This document shows positions 18,924-28,752 of a stretch of 64,000 nt of DNA, one piece after another. Position numbers and translations under genes: made by a program. Every line of letters starts with the position of its first letter. The first letter of the stretch is position 1. This DNA comes from Nocardia panacis (lineage in GTDB: Bacteria; Actinomycetota; Actinomycetes; Mycobacteriales; Mycobacteriaceae). The notes under the pieces are model-generated. The model ran no database searches, had not been told where the DNA came from, and worked only from the letters and a program-made list of their open reading frames with translations. The stretch is taken from positions 1 through 64,000 of the forward strand of contig NZ_QZFU01000014.1 in NCBI RefSeq assembly GCF_003598715.1, given 5' to 3'.

Positions 18924-20504
18924 GTGACCGATATCCACTCCGCGCCGCAGCGCACCGACTCCGTGCTCGAGGGCACCGACTCCGTATTCGAGGTCCGCAA
19001 TCCCGGCACCGGTGAAATCGTCGGCACCGTCGCGGAGCAGACCGCCGACGTCGTCGCCGCCGCCATCGCCGAATTGCGACTGCGCCAACCGGAATGGGAG
19101 GCCATCGGTCCGCGTGGTCGCCGGGATTGGCTGCTGAAATTCCAGGACTGGCTCATCGATCACACCGAGCACCTGACCGACGTGGTGCAGTCGGAGACCG
19201 GAAAACCTCGGGTGGACGCGATGATCGATCCCGCGTTCGCCACCGATCTGATCGGCTACTACGCCAGACGCGCCCCGAAATTCCTTGCCGAGGAACATCC
19301 TTCGCCGCACAGCCCGCTGGCCAGGGTCAAGCGGTTGACCACGGTGTATAGACCGTATCCGGTGGTCGGCGTGATCACTCCGTGGAATTTCCCGCTGGCC
19401 ATGCCGATCCTGGATATCATTCCGGCGCTGGCCGCGGGCGCGGCGGTGGTGCTCAAACCCTCCGAGGTGACGCCGCTTTCGGCGCTCGAGTTGGCGCGGG
19501 GCTGGGCCGAGATCGGCGCGCCGCCGGTGTTCACGGTGGTCACAGGGCCGGGCGAGACGGGTGCCGCGGTGGTGGCCGAGGCCGACTTCATCCAGTTCAC
19601 CGGTTCCACCGCGACGGGCCGCCGGATCGCGGTGACCTGCGCCGAGCGCATGATTCCTTACAGCCTGGAGTTGGGCGGCAAGGATCCGGCCATCGTGCTC
19701 GCCGACGCGGATCTGGATCGGGCCGCGCACGGTATCGCCTTCGGCGGCATGTTCAACTCGGGCCAGGTGTGCATCTCGGTCGAGCGGGTGTACGTCGAGG
19801 CCCCGGTGTACGACGAGTTCGTCGCGAAATTGACGAAGGCCGTGCGGGGATTGCGTCAGGGCCTCGACGGCCGCAAGGCGCGCTTCGATATCGGCGCGCT
19901 GGCCAATGAGAATCAGACGCGCATCGTGCAGCGGCATGTGGACGAGGCGGTGGCGGCGGGCGCGCGGGTGCTCACGGGCGGCAAGCGGGCCGGATTCGGC
20001 ACCGCGTTCGAGCCGACGGTGCTCGTCGATGTGGATCACACCATGTCCTGTGTCAAGGAGGAGACCTTCGGTCCGACGCTGCCGGTGATCAAGGTGGCCG
20101 ATGAGGCGGAAGCCGTTCGGCTGGCCAATGATTCGCCCTACGGGCTGTCCGCGTCGGTGTGGACCGGCAGCCGGGAGCGCGGCGAGCGGGTCGCGCGCAG
20201 GCTCGAGGCGGGCGCGGTCAATGTCAATGACGTCTTCGCGAATCTGTTCAATTACGCGCTGCCGATGGGCGGTTGGCGGCTGTCCGGTGTCGGCGCGCGC
20301 TGGGGTGGCGCGCAGGGGGTGCGCAAGTACTGCCGTCAGCAGGCGATCACCGCGCCCATGTTGCCGACGCAGCGCAAGGAGATGATCTGGTACCCGTACT
20401 CGGTGCCGAAGCTGACCATTGCGCTCGGCGCGATGCGGGCGGCGGGGGCGCGCGGGGTGCGTCGCTTCGATCTGCCGGGGCTGTGGCGGCTGCGGCGCGG
20501 GTAG
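18924..20504 (+). CDS. Aldehyde dehydrogenase, succinate-semialdehyde dehydrogenase (GabD2)-like
   Basis: 526 aa from GTG at 18924, with GGGAGA upstream. The motifs are VGVITPWNFPLAMPI (NAD binding), FTGSTATGRRIA, LELGGKDPAIVLADADLD with the general-base Glu, and FNSGQVCISVERVYVEAP with the catalytic Cys. It oxidises an aldehyde to the acid using NAD(P). The sequence style, with a long C-terminal extension after the WGGAQGVRKYCRQQ region, resembles actinobacterial GabD2 enzymes. The true substrate is not shown by sequence. Confidence 0.85.
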   Translation: MTDIHSAPQRTDSVLEGTDSVFEVRNPGTGEIVGTVAEQTADVVAAAIAELRLRQPEWEAIGPRGRRDWLLKFQDWLIDHTEHLTDVVQSETGKPRVDAMIDPAFATDLIGYYARRAPKFLAEEHPSPHSPLARVKRLTTVYRPYPVVGVITPWNFPLAMPILDIIPALAAGAAVVLKPSEVTPLSALELARGWAEIGAPPVFTVVTGPGETGAAVVAEADFIQFTGSTATGRRIAVTCAERMIPYSLELGGKDPAIVLADADLDRAAHGIAFGGMFNSGQVCISVERVYVEAPVYDEFVAKLTKAVRGLRQGLDGRKARFDIGALANENQTRIVQRHVDEAVAAGARVLTGGKRAGFGTAFEPTVLVDVDHTMSCVKEETFGPTLPVIKVADEAEAVRLANDSPYGLSASVWTGSRERGERVARRLEAGAVNVNDVFANLFNYALPMGGWRLSGVGARWGGAQGVRKYCRQQAITAPMLPTQRKEMIWYPYSVPKLTIALGAMRAAGARGVRRFDLPGLWRLRRG

Positions 20505-20842
20505 TGGAAATCGGCCGCGAGCGCGGTTGCCGAAACAATTTGTGACGAAACTCACTTTTAGCTCAGGCAACGACCGGGTCTTTCATCCAGCAAGTTTTCA
20601 GCAGGCCACATGGGTGGAAGTCGGCCCGATTAAGCCTCGATGCGCGAAACCGTTTACGCTGGTCGCGCGTCCAGATACCTGGGCGCGCGGTGCGGTTGTG
20701 AGAGCTGCCGAATATTCGCCCGCCCGATGGTGCGCGGTGCCATAGAAGGCAATATGCTGTCTCTAACAAACCTACCGACTGTTTCGGCCGATTAATCCGG
20801 ACTTTCCGGCCTGATAAGGGTGGAAATTCAGGACCGATTCTG
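20505..20842. other. Intergenic region before LysR gene
   Basis: About 340 bp, lower in GC than its flanks, with no open frame I trust. It presumably carries the LysR promoter and the end of the aldehyde dehydrogenase transcript. No clear terminator seen. Confidence 0.5.
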
Positions 20843-20857
20843 ATAGCAAGGGGCTAT
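20843..20857 (+). promoter_or_regulatory. ATAG-N7-CTAT LysR-type box at the LysR start codon
   Basis: ATAG and CTAT are separated by 7 bp and the motif covers the first bases of the LysR ATG. LysR-type regulators typically bind T-N11-A palindromes and repress their own gene, so autoregulation is plausible. Confidence 0.35.
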
Positions 20858-21746
20858 GGACCCGCATTTGCGCGACCTGCGTTATTTCGTCGCCGTCGCT
20901 GAGGAACTGCACTTCACCAACGCCGCCCAGCGGCTGCACATTGCTCAACCCACCCTGTCGCGTCAGATCCGTCAGCTGGAGCGCCAGCTCGACGTGGTCC
21001 TGTTCGACCGCAACCAGCGCAGCGTCGCGCTGACCGTCGCGGGTAAGGAATTGCTCGAGGGCGCACGCAAGATCCTGGAACTCTGGGAGGTCACCAACGT
21101 CTCGCTGCAGGAGGCGGGCGAGGTGCTGCGCGTCGGCATCCAATCCGCGCTCGGACGCGGACTGCTCAACGACCTGGAGAGCGCCAGCGGACACCGACTG
21201 GCCCTGCACGCCGCCTCCTGGACCGACCCGTCCAGCGGTCTGTCCGGTCGCCAAGCCGACCTGGCCCTGGTCTGGCTGCCGCTGCCGGATTCCAACCGCT
21301 ACCGGTGGCAGGTGCTGCGCAGCGAACCGCGCTGGGTGCTCCTACCCGAATCGCATCCGCTGGCCGAACAGGACACCATCGAATTCGCCGACCTGATGGA
21401 CGAACCGTTCATCGCCCTGCCCACCGAGGCGGGCGCGGTCCGGGAATTCTGGCTCGGCAACGACGCCCGCAACGGCCGCCAGGCCAAGATCGGCGCGGAA
21501 GCCGCCACCGCCGAGGACAAGCTGGAGGCCGTGAGCCTGGGCCTCGGCGTCTGCCTGCTGGCCGAGAACAATGTCCCGATGTACCGGTGGCCGGGTCTGA
21601 CCGCCCGTCAGGTCACCGGACTGGCCCCGTGCGAACTCGCGGTCGCCTGGCGTTCGGACGACACCCGCCCCACCATCCTGGAATTCGCCGGACGCGCGGC
21701 GGCGGGTGGATTCTCGACCAGTCAGCCGGTGGCCGCCGCGGGCTGA
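20856..21746 (+). CDS. LysR-family transcriptional regulator
   Basis: 296 aa. The winged helix-turn-helix is at residues 3-62: LRDLRYFVAVAEELHFTNAA, QRLHIAQPTLSRQIRQLE. The ligand-binding half follows (LRVGIQSALGRGLLNDLE). It ends 25 bp inside the 3' end of the convergent amidase-like gene, so the two transcripts overlap. Target unknown; the adjacent aldehyde dehydrogenase or the amidase-like gene are candidates. Confidence 0.9.
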   Translation: MDPHLRDLRYFVAVAEELHFTNAAQRLHIAQPTLSRQIRQLERQLDVVLFDRNQRSVALTVAGKELLEGARKILELWEVTNVSLQEAGEVLRVGIQSALGRGLLNDLESASGHRLALHAASWTDPSSGLSGRQADLALVWLPLPDSNRYRWQVLRSEPRWVLLPESHPLAEQDTIEFADLMDEPFIALPTEAGAVREFWLGNDARNGRQAKIGAEAATAEDKLEAVSLGLGVCLLAENNVPMYRWPGLTARQVTGLAPCELAVAWRSDDTRPTILEFAGRAAAGGFSTSQPVAAAG

Positions 21747-23182
21747 TCGACAGTGCGCCGCCACGGACGCAGCGATTCCAACTGCGCGGCCAACCGCAGC
21801 AGCGTGGTCTCGCTGCCGGGCGGCCCGGCCAACTGCGCCGCCACCGGCGTGAGCGCGCCGGGATGGGTGCCCATCGGGAGCACCGCCGCGGGCCAACCGA
21901 CCAGGTTCCACAGCGGTGTGAACGGCGAGAACCGAACGCAGGCAAGGATATTGGTGAGCCAGCTCGCGGCGTGCCAGGCCCGTGCGCGCGGCGGCGGACC
22001 GGCCAGCGCCGGTGTGATCACCACGTCGTAGCGTTCGAAGAATTCCGAGAGGCGGGCCTCGACCAGATCGAGTTGGCCCGCACGCACCAGTCGAAGGCGC
22101 TGCACCAGGCGACCGAGGCCCAGGTGGGTTCGAGTGCGGCGTTGGAGACGTTCCGGATGCGGTAGCGCGGCGGCGTTCACGCCTGCGGCGAGCCAGCGCA
22201 GGAATACGGCGAGCAGAGCGTCGCTGTACGGGAGGGTTACCGGTTGAACCAGGTGCCCGGCGGCCGCGGCGGTGGCGGCGGCGGTATGGGCGGCTGCGGA
22301 CCAATATCGATCGACGCGGAAAACTCTCGCGGGCGGGGTTAGCGCTAGGCCGATACGTAGTCGCTCTGGTGGATCGGTCTCGGCTAGATCCGGTCGAGCG
22401 GCCAAGACCGATAGGGCTAGCGCGGCGTCGCCGACCGTGGTGGCCAGGACGCCGTGTTCGGCTAGGCCCGACCAGGATTCGGCCGCGCCGGGCACGGTAT
22501 GTCTGCCCGGTTTGATGCCGAATACCCCGCAGCAGGCGGCGGGGATGCGCAGCGCCCCGAAACCGTCGCCGCCGTGCGCGATCGGCACCAGTCCCGCGGC
22601 GACCGCAGCACCCGCGCCCCCCGCCGCGCCACCCGTGGTGCGGGCGGTGTTCCACGGGTTGCGGGTGATCCGGTCGGGGGCGTCGGTGGTGGGCCACAGG
22701 CCCAGTTCCGGCACCGCTGTCAACGCGACGATCACCGCGCCCGCTTCGCGCAGTCTGCGCACTACCGGATGGTCGGTGCAGGCCGCGGCGTCATCGGTGG
22801 CCGCGGAGCCCGCGAGCACCGTCTCCCCCGCCACCGCGACGGTGTGCTCGACCGCCACCGGCACTCCCGCCAGCGGGAGCACGTCCAGGTCGGCGCGCTG
22901 ATTGAGCGCCTGCGCCTCGGCGAGTGCGCGCTCGACGCGAACGACGGTGCAGGCATTGACCTTCCAGTTCTCGGCGGCGATGGCGCGCAGGGCCGCCTCG
23001 ACCGCTTCCGAGGTGGGGGCCGAACCCTCGCGCACGCGGGCCGCGATGGTCGCGGCGGGGCCGCGTGGCGATGCTCTGTCCGGTTCGGTGCGGTCGTCCG
23101 GGGCCGCGTTCGTCGCTTTGTCCCCGGTATTCGCCGTGCGCAGTCGCGCCGCAGTGTCGTACATGTGCTGATTCGCCCCCAT
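21722..23182 (-). CDS. Amidase-signature fold protein lacking the catalytic triad (pseudo-amidase)
   Basis: 486 aa from ATG at 23182 (CGAGGCG upstream). The amidase-signature fold is recognisable along its length: PLAGVPVAVEHTVAVAGE, then RTTGGAAGGAGAAVAAGLVPIAHGGDGFGALRIPAACCGVFGIKPG. In active members these read VAVKD, GGSSGGS and DTGGSIR. Here Lys is Glu, the cis-Ser is Ala and the nucleophilic Ser is Ala, so all three triad residues are gone while the frame is intact. Hydrolysis is therefore unlikely, and a binding or scaffold role is possible. Divergent from a membrane Ser/Thr kinase. Confidence 0.8.
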   Translation of the reverse strand: MGANQHMYDTAARLRTANTGDKATNAAPDDRTEPDRASPRGPAATIAARVREGSAPTSEAVEAALRAIAAENWKVNACTVVRVERALAEAQALNQRADLDVLPLAGVPVAVEHTVAVAGETVLAGSAATDDAAACTDHPVVRRLREAGAVIVALTAVPELGLWPTTDAPDRITRNPWNTARTTGGAAGGAGAAVAAGLVPIAHGGDGFGALRIPAACCGVFGIKPGRHTVPGAAESWSGLAEHGVLATTVGDAALALSVLAARPDLAETDPPERLRIGLALTPPARVFRVDRYWSAAAHTAAATAAAAGHLVQPVTLPYSDALLAVFLRWLAAGVNAAALPHPERLQRRTRTHLGLGRLVQRLRLVRAGQLDLVEARLSEFFERYDVVITPALAGPPPRARAWHAASWLTNILACVRFSPFTPLWNLVGWPAAVLPMGTHPGALTPVAAQLAGPPGSETTLLRLAAQLESLRPWRRTVDQPAAATG

Positions 23183-23376
23183 CGCCTCGTCGTCGAATTC
23201 GGGAGATCCGCTGTTCGAGGCGCAAGCTATCACTCCGCATACCGCCTCGGGATGATGATGACGGGTGTGGCGGATCAATGGGTGCGAACCGCCGATCACG
23301 AGTCGGATTTCGACGCCGAATCCACTGCCTGCCCGCGTCGCTGAACCGCGGCACCCGGTCCGCTCGTAATACTGGT

Positions 23377-25281
23377 GTGACGCCAACGCCGATCGACCTC
23401 ATTGGCACGCGCACCACGGTCCCCACCGCGGCCGCCGCGCTGGACCGTATCGAATCCGGGCGGCGCATAGCCGATTTCGACCTGCTGACCGGCCTGGGCG
23501 CAGGCGCGTTCGCCAGGGTCTTCCTGGCGCGGCAGCGTTCGCTGCGGCGGCTGGTCGCGGTGAAGATCTCCGCCGATCGCGGCACCGAACCGCAGACACT
23601 GGCCCAACTCGACCACGACTACATCGTGCGGGTCTACGATCAGCGGCTGCTCGGCGGTCGCTCGGGTTTGCGGCTGCTGTACATGCAGTACCTGCCCGGC
23701 GGCACACTGCTCGACGTGCTGCGGCGAGTGCGCGCCACCCCGCGCGAGGCACGCGCGGGCGGGCTGCTGCTCGACGCGGTGGACGGGGCCATGGCCGACA
23801 AGGGCGAGATCCGACCGACCGATTCCAGTGTGCGGGCCGAGATCGCCGCGCTCACCTGGCCGGAGACGGTGGCCTGGCTCGGGCGCAGACTGGCCGAGGC
23901 GCTGGATTACGCCGCCGCGCACGGCGTACTGCACCGCGATGTGAAACCGGCCAATGTGCTGTTGACCGCCGAGGGCGTGCCCAAATTGGCGGATTTCAAT
24001 ATCAGTTTCAGCCGCGGTCTCCCCGATAGCAGTCCGGTGTCCTATTTCGGTGGATCGCTGTCGTATATGTCACCGGAGCAATTGGAAGCGTGCCATCCCG
24101 ATCGCGAACGCGCCGCCGCGGATCTCGATACTCGTGCCGATATCTATTCACTGGGCGTGGTCCTGTGGGAATTGCTCACCGGCGCAAAACCATTCGACGA
24201 TACGACCGCCGAAGCGGCCGTCGACGGCGCGGACGGCGGCGATGAGACGACGCTGGAATCCATGTTGGAGCGACGCAGCGCGGGCGTTGATCCGGTCGCG
24301 CTGCGCCGCATACCGCGGGACTGTCCGGCCGCGCTGCGTCGAATCCTGCTCACCTGTCTGGAGCCCGAGCGCGCGCACCGCTGGGCCAGTGGCGCGGTCC
24401 TGGCCCAGCAGCTCGAACTGTGTCTGGATCCTCGGGCCAGGGAACTGGTGGATCCCGAGCCGCGCAGTTGGCGAATGCGCCTGCGCGCGTGGCGGATTCC
24501 GGTGGTCGTACTGGCCGTCGGACTGCCGAATGTACTGGCCGCCCGCTACAACATCCTGCACAACCAGCAGTTGATCATCGCCGGGATGAGTCCGGCGGCG
24601 CAGCACAGTTTCCTCCTGGTGACCGGTGTGGTGAACGCCCTGTTCTTCCCGGCGGGTGTGGCGGTGGTGGCCTATCTGTCGCGGCGGCTGGTGACGGTGC
24701 CGCGCGGGTTGTGTCGGGGCCGCCGCTACGACGCGGACACGTTGCGCCGCACCAGGACCGACGCGCTGCTGTTCGCCGATCGCGCCGCGGCGGTGGCCTT
24801 CTCGCTATGGGTGCTGGCGGGGATCACCATTCCCGCTGTGCTGCAACTACTCACGCGGAGTCTGCCTGCGGGCGCGGTGCTGCATTTCCTGGCCTCGATC
24901 GTGGTGTGCGGCGCGATGGCGGTGGCCTATCCGTTCTTCCTCGGCGCGTTCTTCATGGTGCGCTGTATCTATCCGATCTTCCTGCCGCACGGGGAGATCA
25001 GCGCCGAGGACGCGGTTAGGTTGCGAGGGCTGCTCCGCCGCGGCACGGGCTATCTCGCGGTGGCGGCCTCGGTGCCGCTGTTGGCCGTGGCCGTGGCCAC
25101 CTTCGCGCCGCCCGCCGATATCGCGCGGGTGATCGTCGCGGTGCGGGTGCTGTGTGTGGGCGGGATCGTCGCGTTCGTCGGGTCGTATCTGCTGTTTCGC
25201 GCTTTGGAGGCGGACCTGCTCGCGCTCGAGCGCGCGGGCCGGTCGGCGAAAGGTGCGCGGGCGGGGCCGATTCGGACCTGA
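23377..25281 (+). CDS. Membrane Ser/Thr protein kinase with C-terminal multi-helix domain
   Basis: 634 aa from GTG at 23377. The kinase domain has the Gly loop GLGAGAFARVF, Lys in VAVKIS, HRDVKPANVLL (about 186) and LADFNISFS, where the usual DFG is DFN. YMSPEQL and DIYSLGVVLWELLTG follow, so the Hanks core is otherwise complete. Residues about 370-620 contain roughly six transmembrane helices. This differs from the single-helix plus PASTA layout of PknB. Signal sensed unknown. Asn in place of the DFG Gly may change loop dynamics but keeps the Mg-binding Asp. Confidence 0.85.
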   Translation: MTPTPIDLIGTRTTVPTAAAALDRIESGRRIADFDLLTGLGAGAFARVFLARQRSLRRLVAVKISADRGTEPQTLAQLDHDYIVRVYDQRLLGGRSGLRLLYMQYLPGGTLLDVLRRVRATPREARAGGLLLDAVDGAMADKGEIRPTDSSVRAEIAALTWPETVAWLGRRLAEALDYAAAHGVLHRDVKPANVLLTAEGVPKLADFNISFSRGLPDSSPVSYFGGSLSYMSPEQLEACHPDRERAAADLDTRADIYSLGVVLWELLTGAKPFDDTTAEAAVDGADGGDETTLESMLERRSAGVDPVALRRIPRDCPAALRRILLTCLEPERAHRWASGAVLAQQLELCLDPRARELVDPEPRSWRMRLRAWRIPVVVLAVGLPNVLAARYNILHNQQLIIAGMSPAAQHSFLLVTGVVNALFFPAGVAVVAYLSRRLVTVPRGLCRGRRYDADTLRRTRTDALLFADRAAAVAFSLWVLAGITIPAVLQLLTRSLPAGAVLHFLASIVVCGAMAVAYPFFLGAFFMVRCIYPIFLPHGEISAEDAVRLRGLLRRGTGYLAVAASVPLLAVAVATFAPPADIARVIVAVRVLCVGGIVAFVGSYLLFRALEADLLALERAGRSAKGARAGPIRT

Positions 25282-25311
25282 GCGGCCTGCCGAGATCGCT
25301 ATCCTGCTTCG

Positions 25312-26034
25312 ATGACGTCCGAGCCCGGCGAGCGGCCCTTCCGGCGCATGGTGAGCCTGTCGCACATTCTGGACCCGGCTACCACGCCGCTGTACCCCGG
25401 CGACCCCGAATTCCGCATCGATATCGTGGACACCGTCCCGAAGGACGGGTTCTATCTGCGCTATGTCCGACAGGGCGAGCACACCGGAACCCATTGGGGC
25501 GCACCGATTCACTTCCACACCGACGGCCTCGCCGCCGACCAGCTCGACCTCGACGATCTGCTGCTGCCCGCGGTGCGACTCGACCTGCGCGAGAAGTGTT
25601 CACACGACCGGGACTACGCGATCACGGTGCGCGACATCCAGGAATGGGAGCGCGAACACGGCCGCATTCCGGATCAGGCCGCCGTCATCGCATGGACCGG
25701 CTGGGACGCCAAATGGGGCACCCCCGACTTCCACGGCACCGGCGAATCCGCCGGACATCAACCGGGATTCGCGCCCGAGACGCCGCGCTGGCTGCTCGAT
25801 ACCGGACGACTCGGCAGGCGCGGCGCGCTCGGTATCGACACCTTCGGGCCGGACCTCGGCACCGACGAGCACTACACCGTGTCCAAAATGCTTTACCAGG
25901 AGCACCGGATCAGCCTGGAATGTCTGGCCAACCTTGCCGACCTGCCGCCGACCGGCGCGTGGGTTCTGGTCGGCGGACTGCGCTACCGCGCCGGATCAGG
26001 CTCGCCCGCAACGATTTTCGGGCTGGTCCGCTAA
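25312..26034 (+). CDS. Cyclase-family metal-dependent hydrolase (kynurenine-formamidase-like)
   Basis: 240 aa. The metal motif [14 protein letters not shown] (HxGTHxDxPxH type, with Gly replacing the usual Asp) and [18 protein letters not shown] define the cyclase superfamily. [11 protein letters not shown] and [19 protein letters not shown] fit the C-terminal half. It probably hydrolyses an amide or lactone. TATCCT lies 6 bp before the ATG, suggesting a leaderless message. Its end overlaps the convergent hpt end by 4 bp. Confidence 0.8.
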   Translation: MTSEPGERPFRRMVSLSHILDPATTPLYPGDPEFRIDIVDTVPKDGFYLRYVRQGEHTGTHWGAPIHFHTDGLAADQLDLDDLLLPAVRLDLREKCSHDRDYAITVRDIQEWEREHGRIPDQAAVIAWTGWDAKWGTPDFHGTGESAGHQPGFAPETPRWLLDTGRLGRRGALGIDTFGPDLGTDEHYTVSKMLYQEHRISLECLANLADLPPTGAWVLVGGLRYRAGSGSPATIFGLVR

Positions 26035-26606
26035 CCGCCGTAGACGTGCGGGCTCAGGGTGCCGATGTAGGGCAGGTCGCGGTAGCGCTCGGCGTAATCC
26101 AGGCCGTAGCCGACCACGAACTCGTTCGGGATATCGAAGCCGACGTGCGCCACCTCCACATGGGTGCGCAGCGCGTCGGGCTTGCGCAGCAGGGTGACCA
26201 CCTCGAGCGAAGCCGGATTGCGGGTGGACAGATTGCGCTTGAGCCAGGACAGGGTCAGACCCGAATCGATGATGTCCTCGACGATCAGCACATTGCGGCC
26301 CGCGATGTCCTTGTCCAGATCCTTCATGATCCGCACCACACCCGAGGAGGAGGTGGAAGACCCGTAGGAGGACACGGCCATGAACTCCAGCTGCGTCGGA
26401 ATCGGTAGTGCCTTGGCCAGATCCGTCATGAAGAAGATCGCGCCCTTGAGCACGCCGACCAGCAGCAGATCGCCCTCCGGCGCGTCGGCCGGGTAGCGCT
26501 TGGCGATGAGTTCGGCCAACTCCTTGGTCTTGGCGGCGATTGCTTCCTCGGTGATCAGCACCGACGCGATGTCATCCCCGTACACGTCAGCTGGTGTCCT
26601 TCCCAT
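26031..26606 (-). CDS. hpt: Hypoxanthine phosphoribosyltransferase
   Basis: 191 aa if it starts at ATG 26606, inside the 3' end of tilS. A GTG at 26585 ([10 protein letters not shown]), one base after the tilS stop and with GGAAGG upstream, is equally likely. [35 protein letters not shown] and the PRPP loop [14 protein letters not shown] are diagnostic. It salvages hypoxanthine (and probably guanine) to nucleotides. The tilS-hpt pair is conserved across bacteria. Confidence 0.95.
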   Translation of the reverse strand: MGRTPADVYGDDIASVLITEEAIAAKTKELAELIAKRYPADAPEGDLLLVGVLKGAIFFMTDLAKALPIPTQLEFMAVSSYGSSTSSSGVVRIMKDLDKDIAGRNVLIVEDIIDSGLTLSWLKRNLSTRNPASLEVVTLLRKPDALRTHVEVAHVGFDIPNEFVVGYGLDYAERYRDLPYIGTLSPHVYGG

Positions 26607-27609
26607 GGTGGCGAATCCGGGCGGGCGGATTCTCGGCAGTGCTCAGACGCAATGTCAGCCTGCCATGCTCGCGCGCGACGACCAACCTGCGTTCCGGTGT
26701 GCCGCCGCCCACAGCGACCCCGCCCTGGCCGCGCCAGTCGGTGATCAATTCGTCCACCGCGCGTAAATGCCGCTGGGTCAGGGCTTTCGCGCCACCGGCC
26801 AGCAGCCAGGCGCGCACGGCTCGGCGGCGCAGGGCGGCCGGCGCAGTGGCGAGTGTCTCTATCGCGAGGGACGCCCCATCGTCGGCGGTATGCCACAGCT
26901 CGCGGGCCAAGCCGTCGAGCACCGCCCCGTCCTCGCGCAGTTGGGCGGCGGTGCGGGCCAGCGCCGCGGCCACCCCGCCGCCGAGCACGTCCTCCAGCAG
27001 CGGCAGTGCCTCGGTCCGCAGCCGCACCCTGGTGAATTCGGGGGCCGCGTTGTGCGGATCCTCGTGCGGGATCAGCCCGACATCGGCACAGACCTGCCGG
27101 GTGGTCGTGCGACGGACCGCGAGCAGCGGGCGGCCCCACGGTTCGGCATAGTCGGCCATGCCCTGGATGGAGCGCGCCCCGGAACCGCGGGCCAGACCGA
27201 GCAGCACCGTCTCGGCTTGGTCGTCGAGGGTGTGGCCGAGCAGGACCGGCAGTTCGGCGCGGGCCGCGTCGAGCGCGGTGTAGCGGGCGCGGCGAGCGGC
27301 GGCCTCCATACCGCCTTCGGAGCCGACCGTCACCGGCAGCACTCGCGCGGATCGACAGCCGAGGGCGAGGGCGGCGGCGGCCGCGGCGGCGGCTACCTCC
27401 GCCGAACCCGGCTGCAGTCGGTGATCCACGATCAGTGCGTCGACCGCGGGAGCCTGCACGACCGCCGCGGCGGTCAGCGCCAGCGAGTCCGCGCCACCCG
27501 AGAGCGCCACCGCCACCGGCCCGCCCGCGTACCGTGACAGCCAATCCCGCACCGCGTGCCGCACCGCGAGCACGGCCGCCGTCTCGGGGAGCCTGCGCGG
27601 GCCGTCCAC
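26587..27609 (-). CDS. tilS: tRNA(Ile)-lysidine synthetase
   Basis: 340 aa from GTG at 27609, directly after the upstream stop. An earlier GTG at 27636 would add 9 residues and has GGAG nearby. The PP-loop [17 protein letters not shown] binds ATP, and [22 protein letters not shown] is the second family motif. It adds lysine to C34 of the tRNA(Ile) CAU anticodon. Actinobacterial length, lacking the long C-terminal domains of E. coli TilS. Confidence 0.94.
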   Translation of the reverse strand: MDGPRRLPETAAVLAVRHAVRDWLSRYAGGPVAVALSGGADSLALTAAAVVQAPAVDALIVDHRLQPGSAEVAAAAAAAALALGCRSARVLPVTVGSEGGMEAAARRARYTALDAARAELPVLLGHTLDDQAETVLLGLARGSGARSIQGMADYAEPWGRPLLAVRRTTTRQVCADVGLIPHEDPHNAAPEFTRVRLRTEALPLLEDVLGGGVAAALARTAAQLREDGAVLDGLARELWHTADDGASLAIETLATAPAALRRRAVRAWLLAGGAKALTQRHLRAVDELITDWRGQGGVAVGGGTPERRLVVAREHGRLTLRLSTAENPPARIRHHGKDTS

Positions 27610-27611
27610 GC

Positions 27612-28739
27612 TCAGCCGAGCACGCGGGAGACCCACTGCTCCGGCGCGTCGATCTCGGCCGGGCGGGGCAGCGTCTGCGGACCGGTCCAGACGGTGTTGA
27701 ACGCCTCCATGCCGACCCGGTCCACCACCGCGCCGACGAACGCCTTCCCGCGCACGTACTGGGCCACTTTGGCATCCACGCCGAGCAGTGCCCGCAGGAT
27801 GCGCTGCAACGGATTGGCCGGTCGACGACGGCGCTGGTCGAAAGCGGAGCGGATCTCGGCGACCGTCGGGATGACCGCGGGTCCGACGGCGTCCATGATG
27901 TGGTCCGCGTGGCCCTCGAGCAGGGTGCCGAGCATGAGCAGCCGATCCAGCGCCTCGCGCTGGGCGGGCGGCTGGGTGGCGCGCAGCAGGCCGACGATCC
28001 CGCGGGCACTCGGGTCATCGACGCCGCCGCGGCGGCGGTCGCGCACCTCGTCGAGCAACCGCGAGAGCATTTCGGTGAGCGGTTCCTCGCCCAGTTCGCC
28101 GAGCAGGTCGACATTGTCGCGCATGTAGTCCGACAGCCAAGGGGCCGAGGAGAATTGGACCCGATGGGTCACCTCGTGCAGGCACACCCACAGGCGGAAA
28201 TCGGTGGGCGAGACGCCGAGCGCGCGCTCGACCGCCATGATGTTCGGGGCGACCAGCAGCAGTGTGCCGTCCGCGCCGGTGAACGGGTCGTACTGGCCCA
28301 GGATGGCGGTGGAGAGGAAGGCGAGCATCGCACCCGCCTGCATACCCGCGGGTTTCCCGGCGAGCAGCCCCCGATCACCCGACTCGGTGCCGATGCCGGT
28401 GAGCTGCGCCATCGAGGCGGCGGCGGCCTCGATCCAGCCCGCTCGGTCGACAACGCGGGCGGCCGGGATCGGTTTGTCGTCCTGCAGGCGGCTCACCTCG
28501 CGGACCGGCCCCTCGGCGCGCTCGGACGCCGCGGCCAGTTCGGCGACGATCTGATCCACCGAATAGCGCGACGTTCGCGGACCGGCCGGAACCAGCGCGG
28601 CGCCCGTGCGGGCCGCGAAATTCCAGTCGATCGCGCCGGAGAGCACGCGCCGCTTCGCCGGCGGCGTGGCCGAATCACCAACGGCCTGCGGCAGATTCGG
28701 CTCGGGAATCGTGCCCGATCGGTCCGTGTCCTTGTCCAT
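27612..28739 (-). CDS. Zinc-dependent metalloprotease, DUF2342 family (Rv3626c-like)
   Basis: 375 aa from ATG at 28739, with GGGTGG 6 nt upstream. The longer GTG start (28766) lies inside dacB. The zincin motif WVCLHEVTHRVQF gives HExxH, and a later EGHADHIMDAVG supplies the third ligand region. NIMAVERALGVSP and RWVSRVLG are typical of this family, often annotated as coenzyme F420 biosynthesis-associated. Placed between dacB and tilS as in mycobacteria. No signal peptide, so the substrate is probably cytosolic. Function unproven. Confidence 0.88.
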   Translation of the reverse strand: MDKDTDRSGTIPEPNLPQAVGDSATPPAKRRVLSGAIDWNFAARTGAALVPAGPRTSRYSVDQIVAELAAASERAEGPVREVSRLQDDKPIPAARVVDRAGWIEAAAASMAQLTGIGTESGDRGLLAGKPAGMQAGAMLAFLSTAILGQYDPFTGADGTLLLVAPNIMAVERALGVSPTDFRLWVCLHEVTHRVQFSSAPWLSDYMRDNVDLLGELGEEPLTEMLSRLLDEVRDRRRGGVDDPSARGIVGLLRATQPPAQREALDRLLMLGTLLEGHADHIMDAVGPAVIPTVAEIRSAFDQRRRRPANPLQRILRALLGVDAKVAQYVRGKAFVGAVVDRVGMEAFNTVWTGPQTLPRPAEIDAPEQWVSRVLG

Positions 28740-28752
28740 GATCATCCACCCA

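Noticed and set aside
26031..28739. hpt-tilS-metalloprotease overlaps as possible frameshifts
   Set aside because: The overlaps are short and of the coupled stop/start type, all proteins are full length, and the order is conserved in mycobacteria.
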